From contig CM065297.1 in the NCBI GenBank assembly GCA_032871835.1, positions 63,537,253 to 63,601,252 on the forward strand: a DNA stretch of 64,000 nucleotides, read 5' to 3'. The translations under genes and the position numbers were made by a program. This DNA is from Dipteronia dyeriana (taxonomy: Eukaryota > Streptophyta > Magnoliopsida > Sapindales > Sapindaceae). Positions within the stretch are counted from its first letter, which is position 1. Each line of letters starts with the position of its first letter. The notes beneath the pieces are model-generated. The model searched no databases and was not told the origin of the DNA. It saw only the letters and a program-made list of their open reading frames with translations. Below are positions 20,490 to 32,237 of this stretch, in pieces.

Positions 20490-20963
20490 TTAAGAGTCGG
20501 TCTTGATATTCAGGTAATCATCCCCGAGCTTTATGGCAGCCTTTATCCCAGCTGGAGTCCTCTCAAGGGTTACATATGTTACCGTGGGGGTTGCCTGATC
20601 TGAAGGTACTGAGAGCTTGGCTATAAAGTCTGCTAGTGCCTGAGCTTTTATCGCGGTCCTCGGCTTATACTTTAAATCAAACTGGGTAAGCTCTAGGGCC
20701 AATAGAACCAACCTTCCAGAAACATCCAGCCTTTGTAAGAATTGACAGAGGGGTTGCTCCGACACCACTGCTATTGAATGAGCATGGAAGTAGAGACGAA
20801 GTTTCCTTACCGAGGTCACCAAGGCGTAAGCGAGCCTCTTCAATAGAGTGTAGTTCTTATCGGGCTTGGTTAAAGCATGACTCACATAGTAGATAGGTCG
20901 CTGGATCCTATCCCTGCATTCTTTGACCAAGGCCCTGCTCACAGCGGTTTTTGAAACGGCCAA
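20490..20963 (-). pseudogene. Tat-like RNase H (first domain)
   Basis: The minus-strand frame of 157 codons includes IYYVSHALTKPDKNYTLLKR, LAYALVTSVRKLRLYFHAHS and FDLKYKPRTAIKAQALADFI. It corresponds to the RNase H that follows RT in Ty3 elements. It is separated from the RT frame (ending 21057) by stops, so the polyprotein is broken. Confidence 0.8.
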
Positions 20964-21056
20964 GTATATTTAGAGCTTTTCTCTAGGATTTGGCTTGACC
21001 AACAGTGGAGGGCTTGTTGGGTATCTTTCCAAAGCTTGGAAAGCTTGTTCGCTCTC

Positions 21057-21842
21057 CTAATCCCACTTTATGTTTCTTCCCTGCTTAATAGCCTTGAAGA
21101 ATGGTAGGCACTTATCGGTAAACCGAGAGATGAACCTATTGAGCGCTGCTACCTGTCCGGTCAAGGCTTGAACCTGTTTAAGAGATGTGGGGGATTCTAG
21201 ATCCTGGATAACCATGAAGCCCAGAAACTTCCCTGCAGTTACACCAAAGGTGTATTTGGAAAGGTTTAACCTCATCTGGTTTTCCCCTAGGATCATGAAG
21301 GTCCTACGAAGGTCGTCCATGTGGACTTCCGAGGTTAAAGATTTAGTGATCATATCGTCGATGTACACCTCCATCGACCTTCCAATTTTGGGCTTGAACA
21401 AACAGTTGACTAACCGCTGATAAGTAGCTCCAACGTTTTTGAGCCCGAAGGGCATCACCTTATAGCAGTATAGACCTTGTGCGGTGATGAAACTGGTCTT
21501 TTCTTGGTCCGTGGGATGCATCATAATATGATTATATCCTGAAAACACATCCATGAAGCTCAGAAGCTTGTTCCTAAAGGTGGAATCGATTAGTTGATCA
21601 ATTTTTGGCAGAGGGAAACTGTCATTCGGGCATGCCTGGTTGAGGTCGGTGTAGTCTACACACATGCACCACTTCCAATTTGCCTTTGTGACCATGACCA
21701 AGTTGGCGATCCATTCGGGGTAACGGGCTTCTCGAATGAAGCCTGCTTGGGTTAGTTTATCCACCTCTTCCTGAACCGCCATATTTGTTTCCGTGTTGAA
21801 GTAGCTCATATTCTGTTTGACGGGCTTGAAGGTTGGACCCAT
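21057..21842 (-). pseudogene. Tat-like reverse transcriptase
   Basis: The longest intact pol segment (261 codons, minus) covers most of RT: EEVDKLTQAGFIREARYPEW, CVDYTDLNQACPNDSFPLP, FMDVFSGYNHIMMHPTDQEK, FGLKNVGATYQR, the catalytic VYIDDM, and the connection region ending near RNIKWD. The catalytic Asp pair is kept. The region upstream (about 21843-22000, minus; MSGIPMTLVAHRL) belongs to the same protein but is cut by a stop at about 21845. Confidence 0.85.
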
Positions 21843-22228
21843 CGCAGTCTATGTGCGACTAGTGTCATCGGGATCCCCGACATCTCAGCATGACTCCAAG
21901 TAAAAATGTCGTTGAACTCTGTGAGGAGCCTAATCAATCCCCCTTTCACTCCTGGCTCAAGGGTAGCTCTGATCTTGACGACCTTCGAGGGATCGCTTAT
22001 TCGGATAGGAATTTCTTCTAACTTATCGACTGGATGGCTGCTGGCCTATTCCCTTCTCTGTTCTTCCATGTCGGGCACCACAAGGCCATTTTTGGGACAA
22101 TCGGTGGAGCCCGCATCTTCCAGGATTAGTACAGGGGTTATCCTACCTTGGATCGTTGTCACCTGGGCGAGTTGTTTAGCTAGAGCTGCTAGGTTGGCTG
22201 ACACTGCGTAGCATTTTCTAGCTGCTTG

Positions 22229-22633
22229 CTAATCACCCCGAACTTCCCCCACCTTGTCTCTCACCGGGAACTTCAGGACGTTGTGGTAAATAGAAATGAC
22301 CCCTTTCAAGGATGATAGAAATGGCCTCCCTAATATTGCATTGTAGACCGATGGGGTGTCCACCACCACGAAATCGGTCATGATATTTTGCTGAAGAGGT
22401 GCGGCTCTAATGATCACTGGTTGGATTTTTGATCCTACGGGTGTGATGGAGTCCCAAGTGAACCTATATAAAGAAGTACTGCAACTATTGTAACACCGCT
22501 GCTTCAGGTTTAGCTTTTCCAAGGTATCTTTAAATAAGAAGTCGCCGCTGCTACTTGTGTCGATGAGCACACGGTGCACCATGAAGTTGGCAATTTGTAC
22601 CGTGGTGACCATGGGGTCATCATGAGTCTGCAC
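22229..22633 (-). pseudogene. Tat-like aspartic protease
   Basis: The minus frame of 134 codons has the retropepsin-like fold of this lineage: VTTVQIANFMVHRVLIDTSS as the active-site strand, FVVVDTPSVYNAILGRPFL and YHNVLKFPVRDKVGEVRGD. The active-site triad reads D-T-S where D-T-G or D-G-G is usual, which should impair catalysis. Confidence 0.8.
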
Positions 22634-22930
22634 GGTGTTATAGACATCTGCCTCAGTGAAAATGAACTGCGACAGTTGGGAGGGATAGGTCGGTCTCTAG
22701 TCGACCTTAAAGATATCCTGCCCTTCGTCGGTAAGAGGGACCTTCCTCGCATGGTTTTTCCTGGAACTGTTAGAGGTGCCGGCCAGAGTGGGACCTTCAC
22801 TAATAGTATGTATTATCTGAATCTGTTGCATCAGATCCGTCTGCTCTCCCTTCCTTTTCTCAGCATGTTCTAGGATCTCGGCTTGTACCTCCTTTCCAGT
22901 CTGAATGTTCTCCCTGACTTGTTGTAAGAA

Positions 22931-24646
22931 TTATATCAAGCATCCTCCCCTTATCAAAGCCTCAATCTGGTTCCGCAGGTTATAGCATTCTGAAGTGTTG
23001 TGCTCTACGTCCTCGTAAAAGTCGTAATAGTTATAACGATTTCTCTTATTGACAAGGGCTTTCATGGGAGCGGTCTTCTGTAACAAACCCTTGTCCTGAA
23101 TAGCGAGGTAGACTGTTTCTCGGGATGCATTTAAGGGAGTGTAATGGCCATACCCCCTCTCATCGTGAGCTATAGGGGCCACTGTCCTGGAGGTGGTAAA
23201 GCTTGAGAAGGAGCCCGTTTATCTGGATATCTTTCCGATCTGGGCTGAGGAAGAGGGAAGCCGTATGTTGATTTATTAGGGGGTTTGTTCTGGCTTTTCT
23301 GAGCTTGCTCGGGGCTGGAAGCTTCATTCTTTTGTCGCTTTATGGCTCTTATATCGTCATGTTCCATCTTGACCTTGAGCTGTTCGTCAACCTCAATCTG
23401 TTCCAGAGCCCGATCATAGGCTTCATGGTAGGTTTCTGGAGGTCTCTTGGCAAAAGATCGAAACAGTTTTCCTGCCTATAAAATTCTTTGAAGTTGGTGA
23501 GGGTTTCTCTCTCGGTGAAGACCCTCATCTGGATGACTTCCTTGTGGAAACACTTGACATAAGCCCGAAGGGTTTTCCCTCTCTCCTGGGTCTTGTATTG
23601 TAGATGGATCGAGTCCTTCAGTTGGGGCCTAACTCCCTGGAATTATGAGCAGAAATTGGTTGATAACTTGGTGAAGGAATCCACGCTCCCAGCGGGTAGT
23701 TTCCTAAACCAAGTTTTAGCATAATCTGTGTGTGTAGTGGGGAACACTCGACACATAGCTACCCTGGTTGTGTTATGGACCTCCATCTGTTGAATGAAGC
23801 TCTCTAGGTAGCTTAGAGGATCTTCAGTCCCGGAGAACCTATCAGTTGGCATTTTGAACTTAGGCAAGAGCTCTACCTCCCAGATTCTCCTGGTGAAAGG
23901 GGCATTCATTTCACTTAGAGGATCTTTCTTGTCATACTTTTACTTTTCATTCTTCATCAATTGGACCTCTTTCTGAAGCTCTGCCAACAGGTCCCTTAGA
24001 CGCTTGCTTTCTGATTTCCTTGAGTCGATCTCTGATTCCTCACCATCGGATCCCTCTAACAAACTGGTGACCTCTAACCGGTTCCTTCTTCGGGGGGAGG
24101 GGGGGTCTGCTCGGGCCTTTACTGACTTTCTTCCTCTCTACCCCGAGCTTCTCTCCTTGAAGACGTTGGGTGGAGAAGCTCTTCCTGTTCTCGGAGAAGA
24201 ATATCTGCCACGGATTTGACTTGTCTTTGTTGGTAGCGTGGCAGTGCTTCGGGAACATGGGGCATAGGCCCTAGCCTATCCCAGATCGAGGTTGGGAGCC
24301 CCGCTCTATTATGAGCTGATTTCCGAGGGGCAGGTCCCAAGAGATCAAAGGCAGGTTGCCTAGCCCCAGGCCTGCTTGACTCCCCTTGATTGCAGAGATC
24401 CATTTATTGGATAGCGATACTCTCAGCGAGTAGTCGAAGGCGGACATTTTCTACAAAGGCCGCAGCTTGTTGGTCAAGCTCGACCTGGCTTCCTAGAGGG
24501 GGATCTAGAGCCCGCACAGTGGTTGGCTGGGTGGGAACCTGGCAATTGAGCCTGGATTTTCTCCCTTTCCTCGAGGCCTTTCTTGTCGATGTAGCAGAAG
24601 GTTGTCCCGACGTGCCTTGCTGCTCTTGTAAGAAGCGGAGCCTCAT
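22931..24646 (-). pseudogene. Tat-like Gag, broken
   Basis: From 24646 the frame gives MRLRFLQEQQGTSGQPSATS and a coil, a TAA at 24404-24406, then reads on in the same frame to 24119 (HVPEALPRYQQRQVKSVADI). The Retrotrans_gag domain is at 23909-23643 (LPKFKMPTDRFSGTEDPLSY, CRVFPTTHTDYAKTWFRKLP). The C-terminal part at 23182-22931 has a zinc-like motif in which the first Cys is replaced (YYDFYEDVEHNTSECYNLRN), and ends before the protease. Several frames are used, so frameshifts separate the parts. Confidence 0.8.
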
Positions 24647-24703
24647 GATTACTATGAAATAACAAGCTTTTTGAAAAAAGATGGTGGTGTGAGAGGTTTC
24701 CCA

Positions 24704-24716
24704 CAGACGGCGCCAG
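24704..24716 (-). other. Primer binding site of the Tat-like element
   Basis: The minus strand reads TGGCGCCGTCTGTGGGA starting about 5 bp inside the LTR end. This form is common in Tat elements and differs from the Met-tRNA site of the copia elements around it. Confidence 0.75.
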
Positions 24717-24720
24717 AAAG

Positions 24721-25859
24721 TGTTGACGGGAAATTCACTCGGGATGAGAAATTCCTGTTAACACCCTCGAGACCACTACCATGAAAGTGGTGGCCGAGGT
24801 CGGTACCGTTGGTTCCCGACCTGTTTAGAGATGGATGAGAGGCTGGATTGTAATGACAGTAAATGAGAGCTTTTATTATTGATATATTGTTGTAAGATAC
24901 AAATCACTCTCTTGTTTGCTCACAGTCTCTCGAAGGTGTAGGGTGGTGGCAACTCAGTGCCTGTCGAATAGTGTAAATGAAGGTAGCCGTGTTCTGAATA
25001 CAGAATTTAGGTTTTCCCCTCTTCTTTTCTTTCTCTCTTCTCTCTGTTGCTATCTATGTTTTTCTCTGTTTTTCGGTCTCTGTATCCTTTTTTATGTATC
25101 ATTTACCATGCTTGGCCTCACATATATATATCGTCCAAGTAGGTTTTTAGTTCTCAAATATTTTACCGTGATCCCATGAATCCGTTCCCTCCTTATCGGG
25201 CGGGATTCGTCATTTGAATTTGAATTTTTACTGGATTCGATAAGATCGTTAACGGAGATAAGTTTGTTCCCTTTTTTGAATCAAACTCTTGGCATGCATG
25301 TAAATATTACGTGGAGACGTTCCTGTATGCACTCGTGCCATGAATTTTCATGGAGGTCCCCCTGCCGGCTGCCTGTTGCCTCGTAGAGCGAGGTAGATCC
25401 CTGCTCTGACTCTGTTCTTAGAAGCTTAAGATGGATTTTCCCTGACCCTTGGGGGCATGAGGTGCTCTTGTAGACCTTCATGGGAGGTAGCTGGGGTAGT
25501 GTAGATTTAGGCGTGATTCTTCCTTTATTTCCAGCAAGGACAGCGGGTTTTTAGAGAGGTTGGTGGGCTTCTCTCAAATGTCTATTGAGCTTGGAGACTT
25601 CCCTTTGCATTCACGGGGCGGTTGTGAAGCTCGACCTCAGAGCTGAGGTTCCCCGATAGATGGTCTGAAGAAGCCCGGGTTCCAGTACTTTTATGGGGGG
25701 CTCGTCCTGGTTGCGTCTGGCTTGATTTCTGGTAGTTTTAAAGCCGAGCCAGCCTTCCCTGCTTTTGCGAGGTGGCTTTACGGTCTTTTCGGGCTTCATG
25801 ATTGTCGATTATGGGTAGAAAATTTCTATTTTACCCCTGGCCAAATTTCACTATTAACA
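24721..25859 (-). repeat. 5' LTR of the Tat-like element (1139 bp)
   Basis: It starts TGTTGACGGG on the plus strand and ends CACTATTAACA, giving TGTTRA...TYAACA inverted ends. The first ~950 bp align with 15691-16660. The outer end is set by the inverted ends and the near-match target site; an end at 25843 (GGCCA) cannot be excluded. Confidence 0.75.
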
Positions 25860-26810
25860 TATTTGAACATGAACTTTGATGCAAATCATCATGGAAGCAC
25901 TAGTTCCATTCTAACAAATCTTGAGTTGTCGGCCAAGATAAAGAAGCTTGAAGAAGCCAGAGATAATGCACAAAGAAAAGTTGTTGAGAATGATGATTTG
26001 ATCAAGAAAAAACTAGATGAGTTTGTGATTGTTACCCGTAAACTTATTGGTGAGAAAGGTGATATTATAAAAAAGTTTAGAGAACTTAAAAAGTTAAACC
26101 TTAAGAAGGATAATATGATATCTTCTTTGAAGAAGAGAGAACAATAATTAATGGAAGAGATAGACACGGCTAAGGAGGCCATCAAGGACTTAGTGAATGA
26201 TTCGGTAAGTGTGTTAGTGTTAGGAATCTTGTTAACTCTCATAGTTGTGAAGACGACTTGGTAGTTGAAAAGGAGCCCTTGGAAGCATCACTTCCTACTA
26301 ACTTGGATGAAGTTGTCATTGATAAGAAACCACTCAAGAAGAAAAGATCAAAAGCCAAGAAGAAGTTGGCAAACAAGGTATCTTTGCAAACTCCTAGTGA
26401 AACTAGTTAAACTCCATAAGGTACAATCTCATCTTTTATTCCAATTTTTCATTATTGCAACATAATAGGTCACATTTAGCCTATGTGTTATAAATTTATT
26501 AAAAAATGTAAATTAAGGATATTAAACTTCAACTTGAACAGGCTAAGGCTTTGAAAATTGAGAAATATGATGATTTTGCTAAGCATGAAAAGAAGTTGTG
26601 GAGTAGAAAGAAAGTTAATCTTGTTCAACTTGACAAAGCTTGTGTTGAAAATGTTAAGAAAGAGAGTATTAATGATAATCTTGTTAATCTAGTCATTGAA
26701 GGACTTTACTCTAGATTTAACATTGTTGTCAAGGATGATATTGGAAATATTTATGTAGGTACACCCAAGAACATGTGGTTCAAGGGTGAGTGCTCTTATC
26801 ACTAAAGTAA
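25860..26810 (+). pseudogene. SIRE-like Gag continued: coiled coil, basic tail, second knuckle-like motif
   Basis: This resumes the SIRE-like element after the gypsy insertion. From the ATG at 25869 it reads NFDANHHGSTSSILTNLELS, then a long charged coiled coil (AKIKKLEEARDNAQRKVVEN ... SLKKREQ), a stop at 26145-26147, then EEIDTAKEAIKDLVNDS. A basic block (KKPLKKKRSKAKKKLANK) and a knuckle-like motif HYCNIIGHI-stop-PMCYKF (about 26447-26500) follow, then LQLEQAKALKIEKYDDFAKH and TPKNMWFKGE. Long coiled-coil Gag tails are usual in SIRE/Maximus. The expected pol start does not follow. Confidence 0.7.
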
Positions 26811-28512
26811 GAAGCACATATGAGGTAGCTTTGAGGCAATATATCAATTGTGTTGAGAATTCTAGCTTGCTAGCTTTGAATACTCCATATATTGATATGA
26901 ACTTGGATATCCCACATCATGTTTGTTATGATGGTTGAAATTTATTGGTTAACTTTTGAGAAGTTCTTTTTATATATATGTTGGTTGAGTTGAAATATTA
27001 TGCTTTTTATACTCTTGTTGTGAAACATCCTCAACTTGATGTCATGAGGACATTCAAGGCAAGAGTACTCATAAAAAAGGGCGGAAGTATGATATTTGGT
27101 GAATATAATGTGCCAAATGTATCTTTATACTCTAATGCATGTTCTCTTAGATATTCATCTTTTGACTCAATCTTTGATGTACATCTCATAGCATGTAATA
27201 TTAGAGAATTTGTATAGCATATAATATTAGAGAATTTGTATAGCATATATATGATTCTCATTGACATTTGCTATTTTAGGATCTAATAGTGATATTGTTC
27301 ACATTGATCTTAACTTTGATGATTGTTTGTGTATAGTATATTGAGTGACATTACTTTTGAAAATATGAGCTTCATATTCTTTGAAAGCTACTCATTAGAG
27401 AAGTAATTATCTTGAATAAGTCTCTACATATTGCTTCTAGATCATGTGCTCATGAGCCATAAAATCTTGGTTTTCTAAAATTGAACGTTGCTTCTCTTAT
27501 ATGTTTTGCTAGTAGGTTGAGTTTACTAATATGTAAACTTTGGATACACCTCAAATTTTTTAGGCTTAAGTATATTTAAAATGACCTATGGTTGGTATCC
27601 ATTTTGCTTCGGCAAATACATAGAACTCAACGAGCACCTTTATAGAAAGAGGTACTCACATTGGTTGTGAAAGCTACCCAATGTTGGAAAGAGCTACACC
27701 ATTGTGATGAGTGAAAGCCGCCATGAAATGAATTTTTTTTTGTTATGTTTGGAAAAATCAAAGAAGTGTTGAATTGGAATAATTAAAAGAAAATTCTTTG
27801 ATTCAAAGCCTAAAAATAAAAGGAGGAAGGCTTAAAAAAGGAGTATAGTTGAAAAATCAAATGAGCTCGAGTTGAAAAATAGAAATGGGAAAACAAGCCA
27901 CATGCACACACATGCTCATATGTTGAATTATATTCCCTTAAAAGCGAAAATTTCGGATGGTAATCGGTTCGACTTTTTATGGAAAAAGCTTAAGACGAAT
28001 AGATGTTGAAATTTTTTTTCATGTTGATTATCAAACTACTTCTTGATATATATTTGAAGCATATCTCTCTCACACACACTTTGTTTATGAGTATGTTGAT
28101 ATTTTAGCAATTGTTGAAGAATTATGAGAGAACTTGAAAATCTTTGTGTATCTTTCTTAGCATATGAAGCTTATTTGATTTAGATTTCTTCAAATTGCTT
28201 GAATGTGTGATTGTGTGAATATCTTTGTGAACTTTATGCTATCATTGATTTTAGTTATGGAATTTATCAAGGGGGAGCATTGTATGCTAGACGTTGTTCT
28301 CTTTTATGATATGTTCACATGCTTCATTTTGTTACATATTGACATATTTTGACTTAATGATACTTGTAAGATATTACTCACTATCTTTGTCTTGCATGAT
28401 GATTTATCCTTCAGTCATATGTCTTTGTTTTTTATATTTTTGTGACTAATGTGTTTGTTTTGTTTTCACTTACTTTGGTTGTATATGTATATCATCTTTT
28501 CACACAAGAAAA
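26811..28512 (+). other. SIRE-like interior without recognisable coding; pol absent
   Basis: This is where a copia pol of about 4 kb would be expected. I see no protease (DSG), integrase (HTD/RSD/QQNG) or RT (YVDD) motif in any frame. The open stretch 26978-27217 has no recognisable domain. The rest is AT-rich with many stops, resembling the non-coding spacer before the downstream ORF in SIRE-like elements. Confidence 0.55.
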
Positions 28513-29570
28513 ATGGGAAGAACTAAGATTACCAGAAGTGGAAATCAATCAAATCCCATTGTGAAAGCCAAGTCTATCTCAAAAGGATCCAAACTTCAAG
28601 GACAAAAGATTTAGGGATCTTTGGAACAAAGAAGATATTTCAAGAGAGAGACATTGACTTTGGTAAGTGTAAAGATTCTTATGTTCTTAAGTGCTTAAAG
28701 GATGGGAAATGAGAATCTTGGGTGAGCATGTTAGGAGTTGTAAATGATACTCTTGTTAGAGAGTTTTATCATGAATATAAGGAAAGTGCCACCTTGTTAG
28801 ATGTTTGATGGGAATAAGGGGTATTGTATTTAGAGTTAACCCGGAGAACATTAACAAGTTTCTTGGGCTATCTAATGATATAGATTCTAATTTTCTAGAT
28901 GTGGATGTTATTGAGAATCTAAATATTATGGGTAGAACTCTTTGTGACAATGCTTCATTTGAGTGAAAAATAAGGCATACATTAGCCAACATGAGTTAAC
29001 TAAGGCTAGTGCATTTTGACATCTATTCATTTGCACTAACATTATTGGATCTTCGAATTCAACCGAGTTGAATAAGGAAAAGACAAAAATAGTGTATGCC
29101 TTGGTAACTAATTAACTGATAAACCTTGGAGATCTTCTCATGTATTACATTGATAGTGCGGCTTTCTCTAAATAGAGGTGATAAAAAGCTTGCATTATCT
29201 TGGTTTATTACTTCATTGTGTTTAGCTCGAGGGATTAAGTGTAGAGAAGATGATGTGTTAGTCCAATTCTTGGAAAAATATTTTGATAAGCATGTGTCTT
29301 ACATGTCTTATAAGAATATGGGTATGACTTGTGATACTTTTGGACTATTTAGTAGTTCTCAAGTTGATAGTCATGTGAACAGCACAGAATTTTTCTGAAT
29401 GGGATATACAATTGAAGGAGAAGGTTGATGAACTCGGTGCAATAGTTGTTCAAAAAAATGCTAGGATTAAAGAGTTGGAGGAGTGCATTGCTTTAAGCTC
29501 AAGACCACCACCCAAGCATTATGTTAGATCGACTACTCGTATGAATTTCTTTGAAGGAACACGTGGCTAG
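28513..29570 (+). pseudogene. 'Putative plant transposon protein'-like ORF of the SIRE-like element
   Basis: It sits between the lost pol and the 3' end, where SIRE/Maximus elements carry an extra ORF sometimes called env-like. Pieces in several frames line up in order: MGRTKITRSGNQSNPIVKAK, IVFRVNPENINKFLGLSNDI, VIENLNIMGRTLCDNASFE, IRHTLANM, then DKKLALSWFITSLCLARGIK with EDDVLVQFLEKYFDK (29126-29398). A coiled-coil end, LKEKVDELGAIVVQKNARIK, finishes near TRG at 29570. The middle resembles the domain found in many plant proteins annotated only as transposon-related. Its function is not established. At least six stops or shifts break it. Confidence 0.65.
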
Positions 29571-29930
29571 TATTTGATCTTTAAGGTACATTTCTTAACC
29601 TTTTGGAATCATTTCATGTCAAAAAGGGGGAGAAAGAGTATTTGCTAGTTGATTAGTTTCTTTTTATGTTGTCTTTTTATGTTGTTTTGTAAACTTTTGA
29701 ACTTAATGGCTTGTAAAAATTAGTCTTAAGAATTCAGTTAAGAATTGTTGTGATTTGGCATGTATTGAAGGGGAGCTACATGTATTTGTGGACTTTAATT
29801 GTATATTCTTATCCATATTATATTTTGTCAGTTGTCGTTTTCTTTTGTATATGCATTGTGCTTTGAGATGATTTGTAGGTTGCTTCAAGAGAAGATCAAG
29901 ATGAAGTTCAAGAGTTGACGAAGATTAGTT
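29571..29930 (+). other. 3' untranslated part of the SIRE-like element with purine tract
   Basis: Non-coding. The purine run AAAAAGGGGGAGAAAGAG (29621-29638) resembles a polypurine tract but is not followed by the LTR; the tract next to the LTR is at 40978-40988. The element is interrupted by the copia C insertion at 29936. Confidence 0.6.
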
Positions 29931-29935
29931 CTAGG
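29931..29935. other. Left target site duplication CTAGG of copia C
   Basis: CTAGG before the 5' LTR is repeated exactly at 40878-40882 after the 3' LTR. Confidence 0.85.
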
Positions 29936-32146
29936 TGTTGAGATTATGCTCGATAGCGAGAGTGTAATAATGACAATATTTTCTTATTAGTATAAATGAT
30001 TTCTAGTTTAACAAATCTAATAGCATATATAGTTTAATTATTATAATTGTCAAAAGTAAATAATCACTATGAGAAAAGAAGAATTGTTCATACATCTAGA
30101 TATGTATGAGGTAGACACAATTCTTTACTTAGTCTTGAATAATATTCACAACTTAAGATAATGGTTGAGCACCTTTATCTTGTCAAAGTTGTAGATTCTT
30201 TTGTTAGCATTTGAGTGGGATCAAATGTGTTATGATGAGTCGAAAATCATCAAAGTGTGGTGTCCTTGGGCAAAAGCATCTAGTACACTGGGTGCATTGA
30301 ATAGGATCACAGTGAAATACTTTATCCAGAACCATCAATGGATAAAAGTTTTCACTTGAAGACAATCAGAGTGTCTATCTCAATCTTGAGATAAATGATT
30401 GACTTATGGTTGCAAGTGTTATCATTTGAGCTATCAATGAGTACGATTATATAACATAGTCTAACATAGTCTATCCTCAATAGTTTGGACTTCATTTATA
30501 GATATGGACATCGTGACTCTATTTATTAAATGAGAGTAGAATATCATTATATGGATATTTTGAGGTATTAGATATTAAATCTTAACGTTAAGTTTTCAAT
30601 AGTGTCTATTAAAATATGGATTCTGGACAAGTCAAAATATCCAAGTTCAAAATGTGATCATATGAGTAAATATGGTAACGTGGAGAGCTATAGGCAGTCT
30701 ATGAGCTCTTGGCGATTACTGATATTCTTCACAAGGATACACTATCTCCATTAAGATTGTCTAGGGTATGAATGAGCAATATTAAGTTATTCTATCTTTA
30801 TTTAAGAGTTCAATTTTAGTTCTTTAGTGAAATGAACTAAAATTAGTAGATCGGACCTAAGTGAATCATTTATTAATTATGATTAGGTTGTGTCTATTGA
30901 AGCTTAAATTTAGATAGCCCGCCAAGATCCCCAATCCGCAAGAACTTGCATGGATCACTTGATATATTCTACCAGACCAATTTATGGGTCCATCTAGCTT
31001 TGTATTAAGCATGTGGACTTGTTTCTTTTTTAGTAAGAATGGTTCTAGTTCACATATGGACTTTTTATTAAGGTCCATTGGATTTAATAAAAAAGAAAAA
31101 ACAATATTGACCCATATATATTGGCTTAGGCGGCAAGGGACTATTTATTAGTCTTATAAATTATTCTTTATTTTAGTTTTTAATTAAATAGAAATTAATT
31201 AATTAATTAATTAAAAATCAAAATCTTTTTTCAAGTAGGAGATGGACTTCTAGAGCCACATTGTTGGTAATATGATAAGTATCAAATACTATATTTATTA
31301 GTAGATAAATAAAAGGAATTTATTTATCTAGTCAAATTAGGAAGTATTTGATTACTATTAGGACTCTAATTGACAATTGGTCAAATTAGGAAGTTTTTGG
31401 TTTAGTCACAATTTAATTTATATTCAATAATTGGTTATTGAATAAATGCACTATTTGAGTTGGATTAGGAGTCTTGGTGTAGAAAAGAATTATTTTTTGA
31501 AATAGATTATTGGTCACCAAGTAAATCCACCTAAGAAAAGTATTATTGCCCACCAAGTAAATCATTCTTAGGAGAGGATTTGGTCTCCTATATATACAAC
31601 CAATAAATTTTAACCAAGGCTTAATTCTATGTGAATTTTCGACCAAGGCTAGGGTTTATGAGAGAGAATTTGGCCTATTGAGAGAATTTTGAGAGAGGAA
31701 AAAATTAGTTTTTGCTCTAGATGAAATTCGGTCAACTCATAGATATTGTGTATTGAATTCGACCAAGAAGAAGAGAAAAGGGGAGCGTTTTTGTTTTCGA
31801 TAGTGTATTAGTATCATTTACATCAAACGGGTTTTGTGTACAAGAATCGAATTGGATTCACGCGAGTTTCAATCAAATAGATTGATAATTCACAAGTGAT
31901 ATAACGTTCTTGGGTTTTCTCTTGAAGTATTATTGTGACTAACAAAAGAAAGAGATTTTGTTTGTTTCCATCCTCAGGTATACAATTTAAAGAAAGGGAG
32001 CCCACACTCATAGATGATTCACGTTCGTGATTGGATTGGAAGATCTTACGGATTCAATTCGACGCTAGTTCAATCATCACGAGAAAAAGGTAGGATACTT
32101 TTAATTTACGTCAATTAATCTAGGGTTAAGGTTTTTCTATTAAAGG

Positions 32147-32182
<36 letters not shown>

Positions 32183-32222
32183 AACCCTAATTTTATGTTT
32201 CCGTTATGCGATTTTCCCTATA
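29936..32222 (+). repeat. 5' LTR of copia C (2287 bp)
   Basis: It starts TGTTGAGATTATGCTCG and ends TTTTCCCTATA (the usual CA end mutated to TA; the 3' LTR ends CCCTACA). It contains a TATA box at 31588-31597 and an (AT) run at 32150-32180. Confidence 0.88.
31588..31597 (+). promoter_or_regulatory. TATA box in the copia C 5' LTR
   Basis: CTATATATAC follows GGTCTC and precedes a CAACCAATAA block. It is placed about two-thirds into the LTR, as expected for the U3/R boundary. Confidence 0.5.
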
Positions 32223-32223
32223 A

Positions 32224-32237
32224 TTGGTATTAAAGGA
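32224..32237 (+). other. Degenerate primer binding site of copia C
   Basis: ATTGGTATTAAAGG lies just after the LTR end where ATTGGTATCAGAGC is expected. Confidence 0.7.

Larger units (their letters stand above)
15691..25859 (-). mobile_element. Tat-lineage Ty3/gypsy element inserted in SIRE-like gag
   Basis: LTRs lie at 15691-16660 (3' LTR, truncated) and 24721-25859 (5' LTR). On the minus strand the order is LTR, primer site, gag, protease, RT, RNase H, a second RNase H domain, integrase, a tandem-repeat 3' region, an ORF on the opposite strand, and LTR. The dual RNase H, the TGGCGCCGTCTG-type primer site and the antisense ORF are marks of the Tat/Ogre group. The two LTRs differ at about 12 of the first 122 bases, mostly transitions, so the insertion is old. 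All genes are disrupted. Confidence 0.88.

Noticed and set aside
25689..25694. TTTAT near 25690 as the right target site of the Tat-like element
   Set aside because: The LTR would not end in CA there, and inverted LTR ends fit 25859 better.
29621..29638. Polypurine tract marking a 3' LTR start at 29639
   Set aside because: What follows does not match any LTR; the true SIRE-like 3' LTR begins at 40990 after another purine tract.
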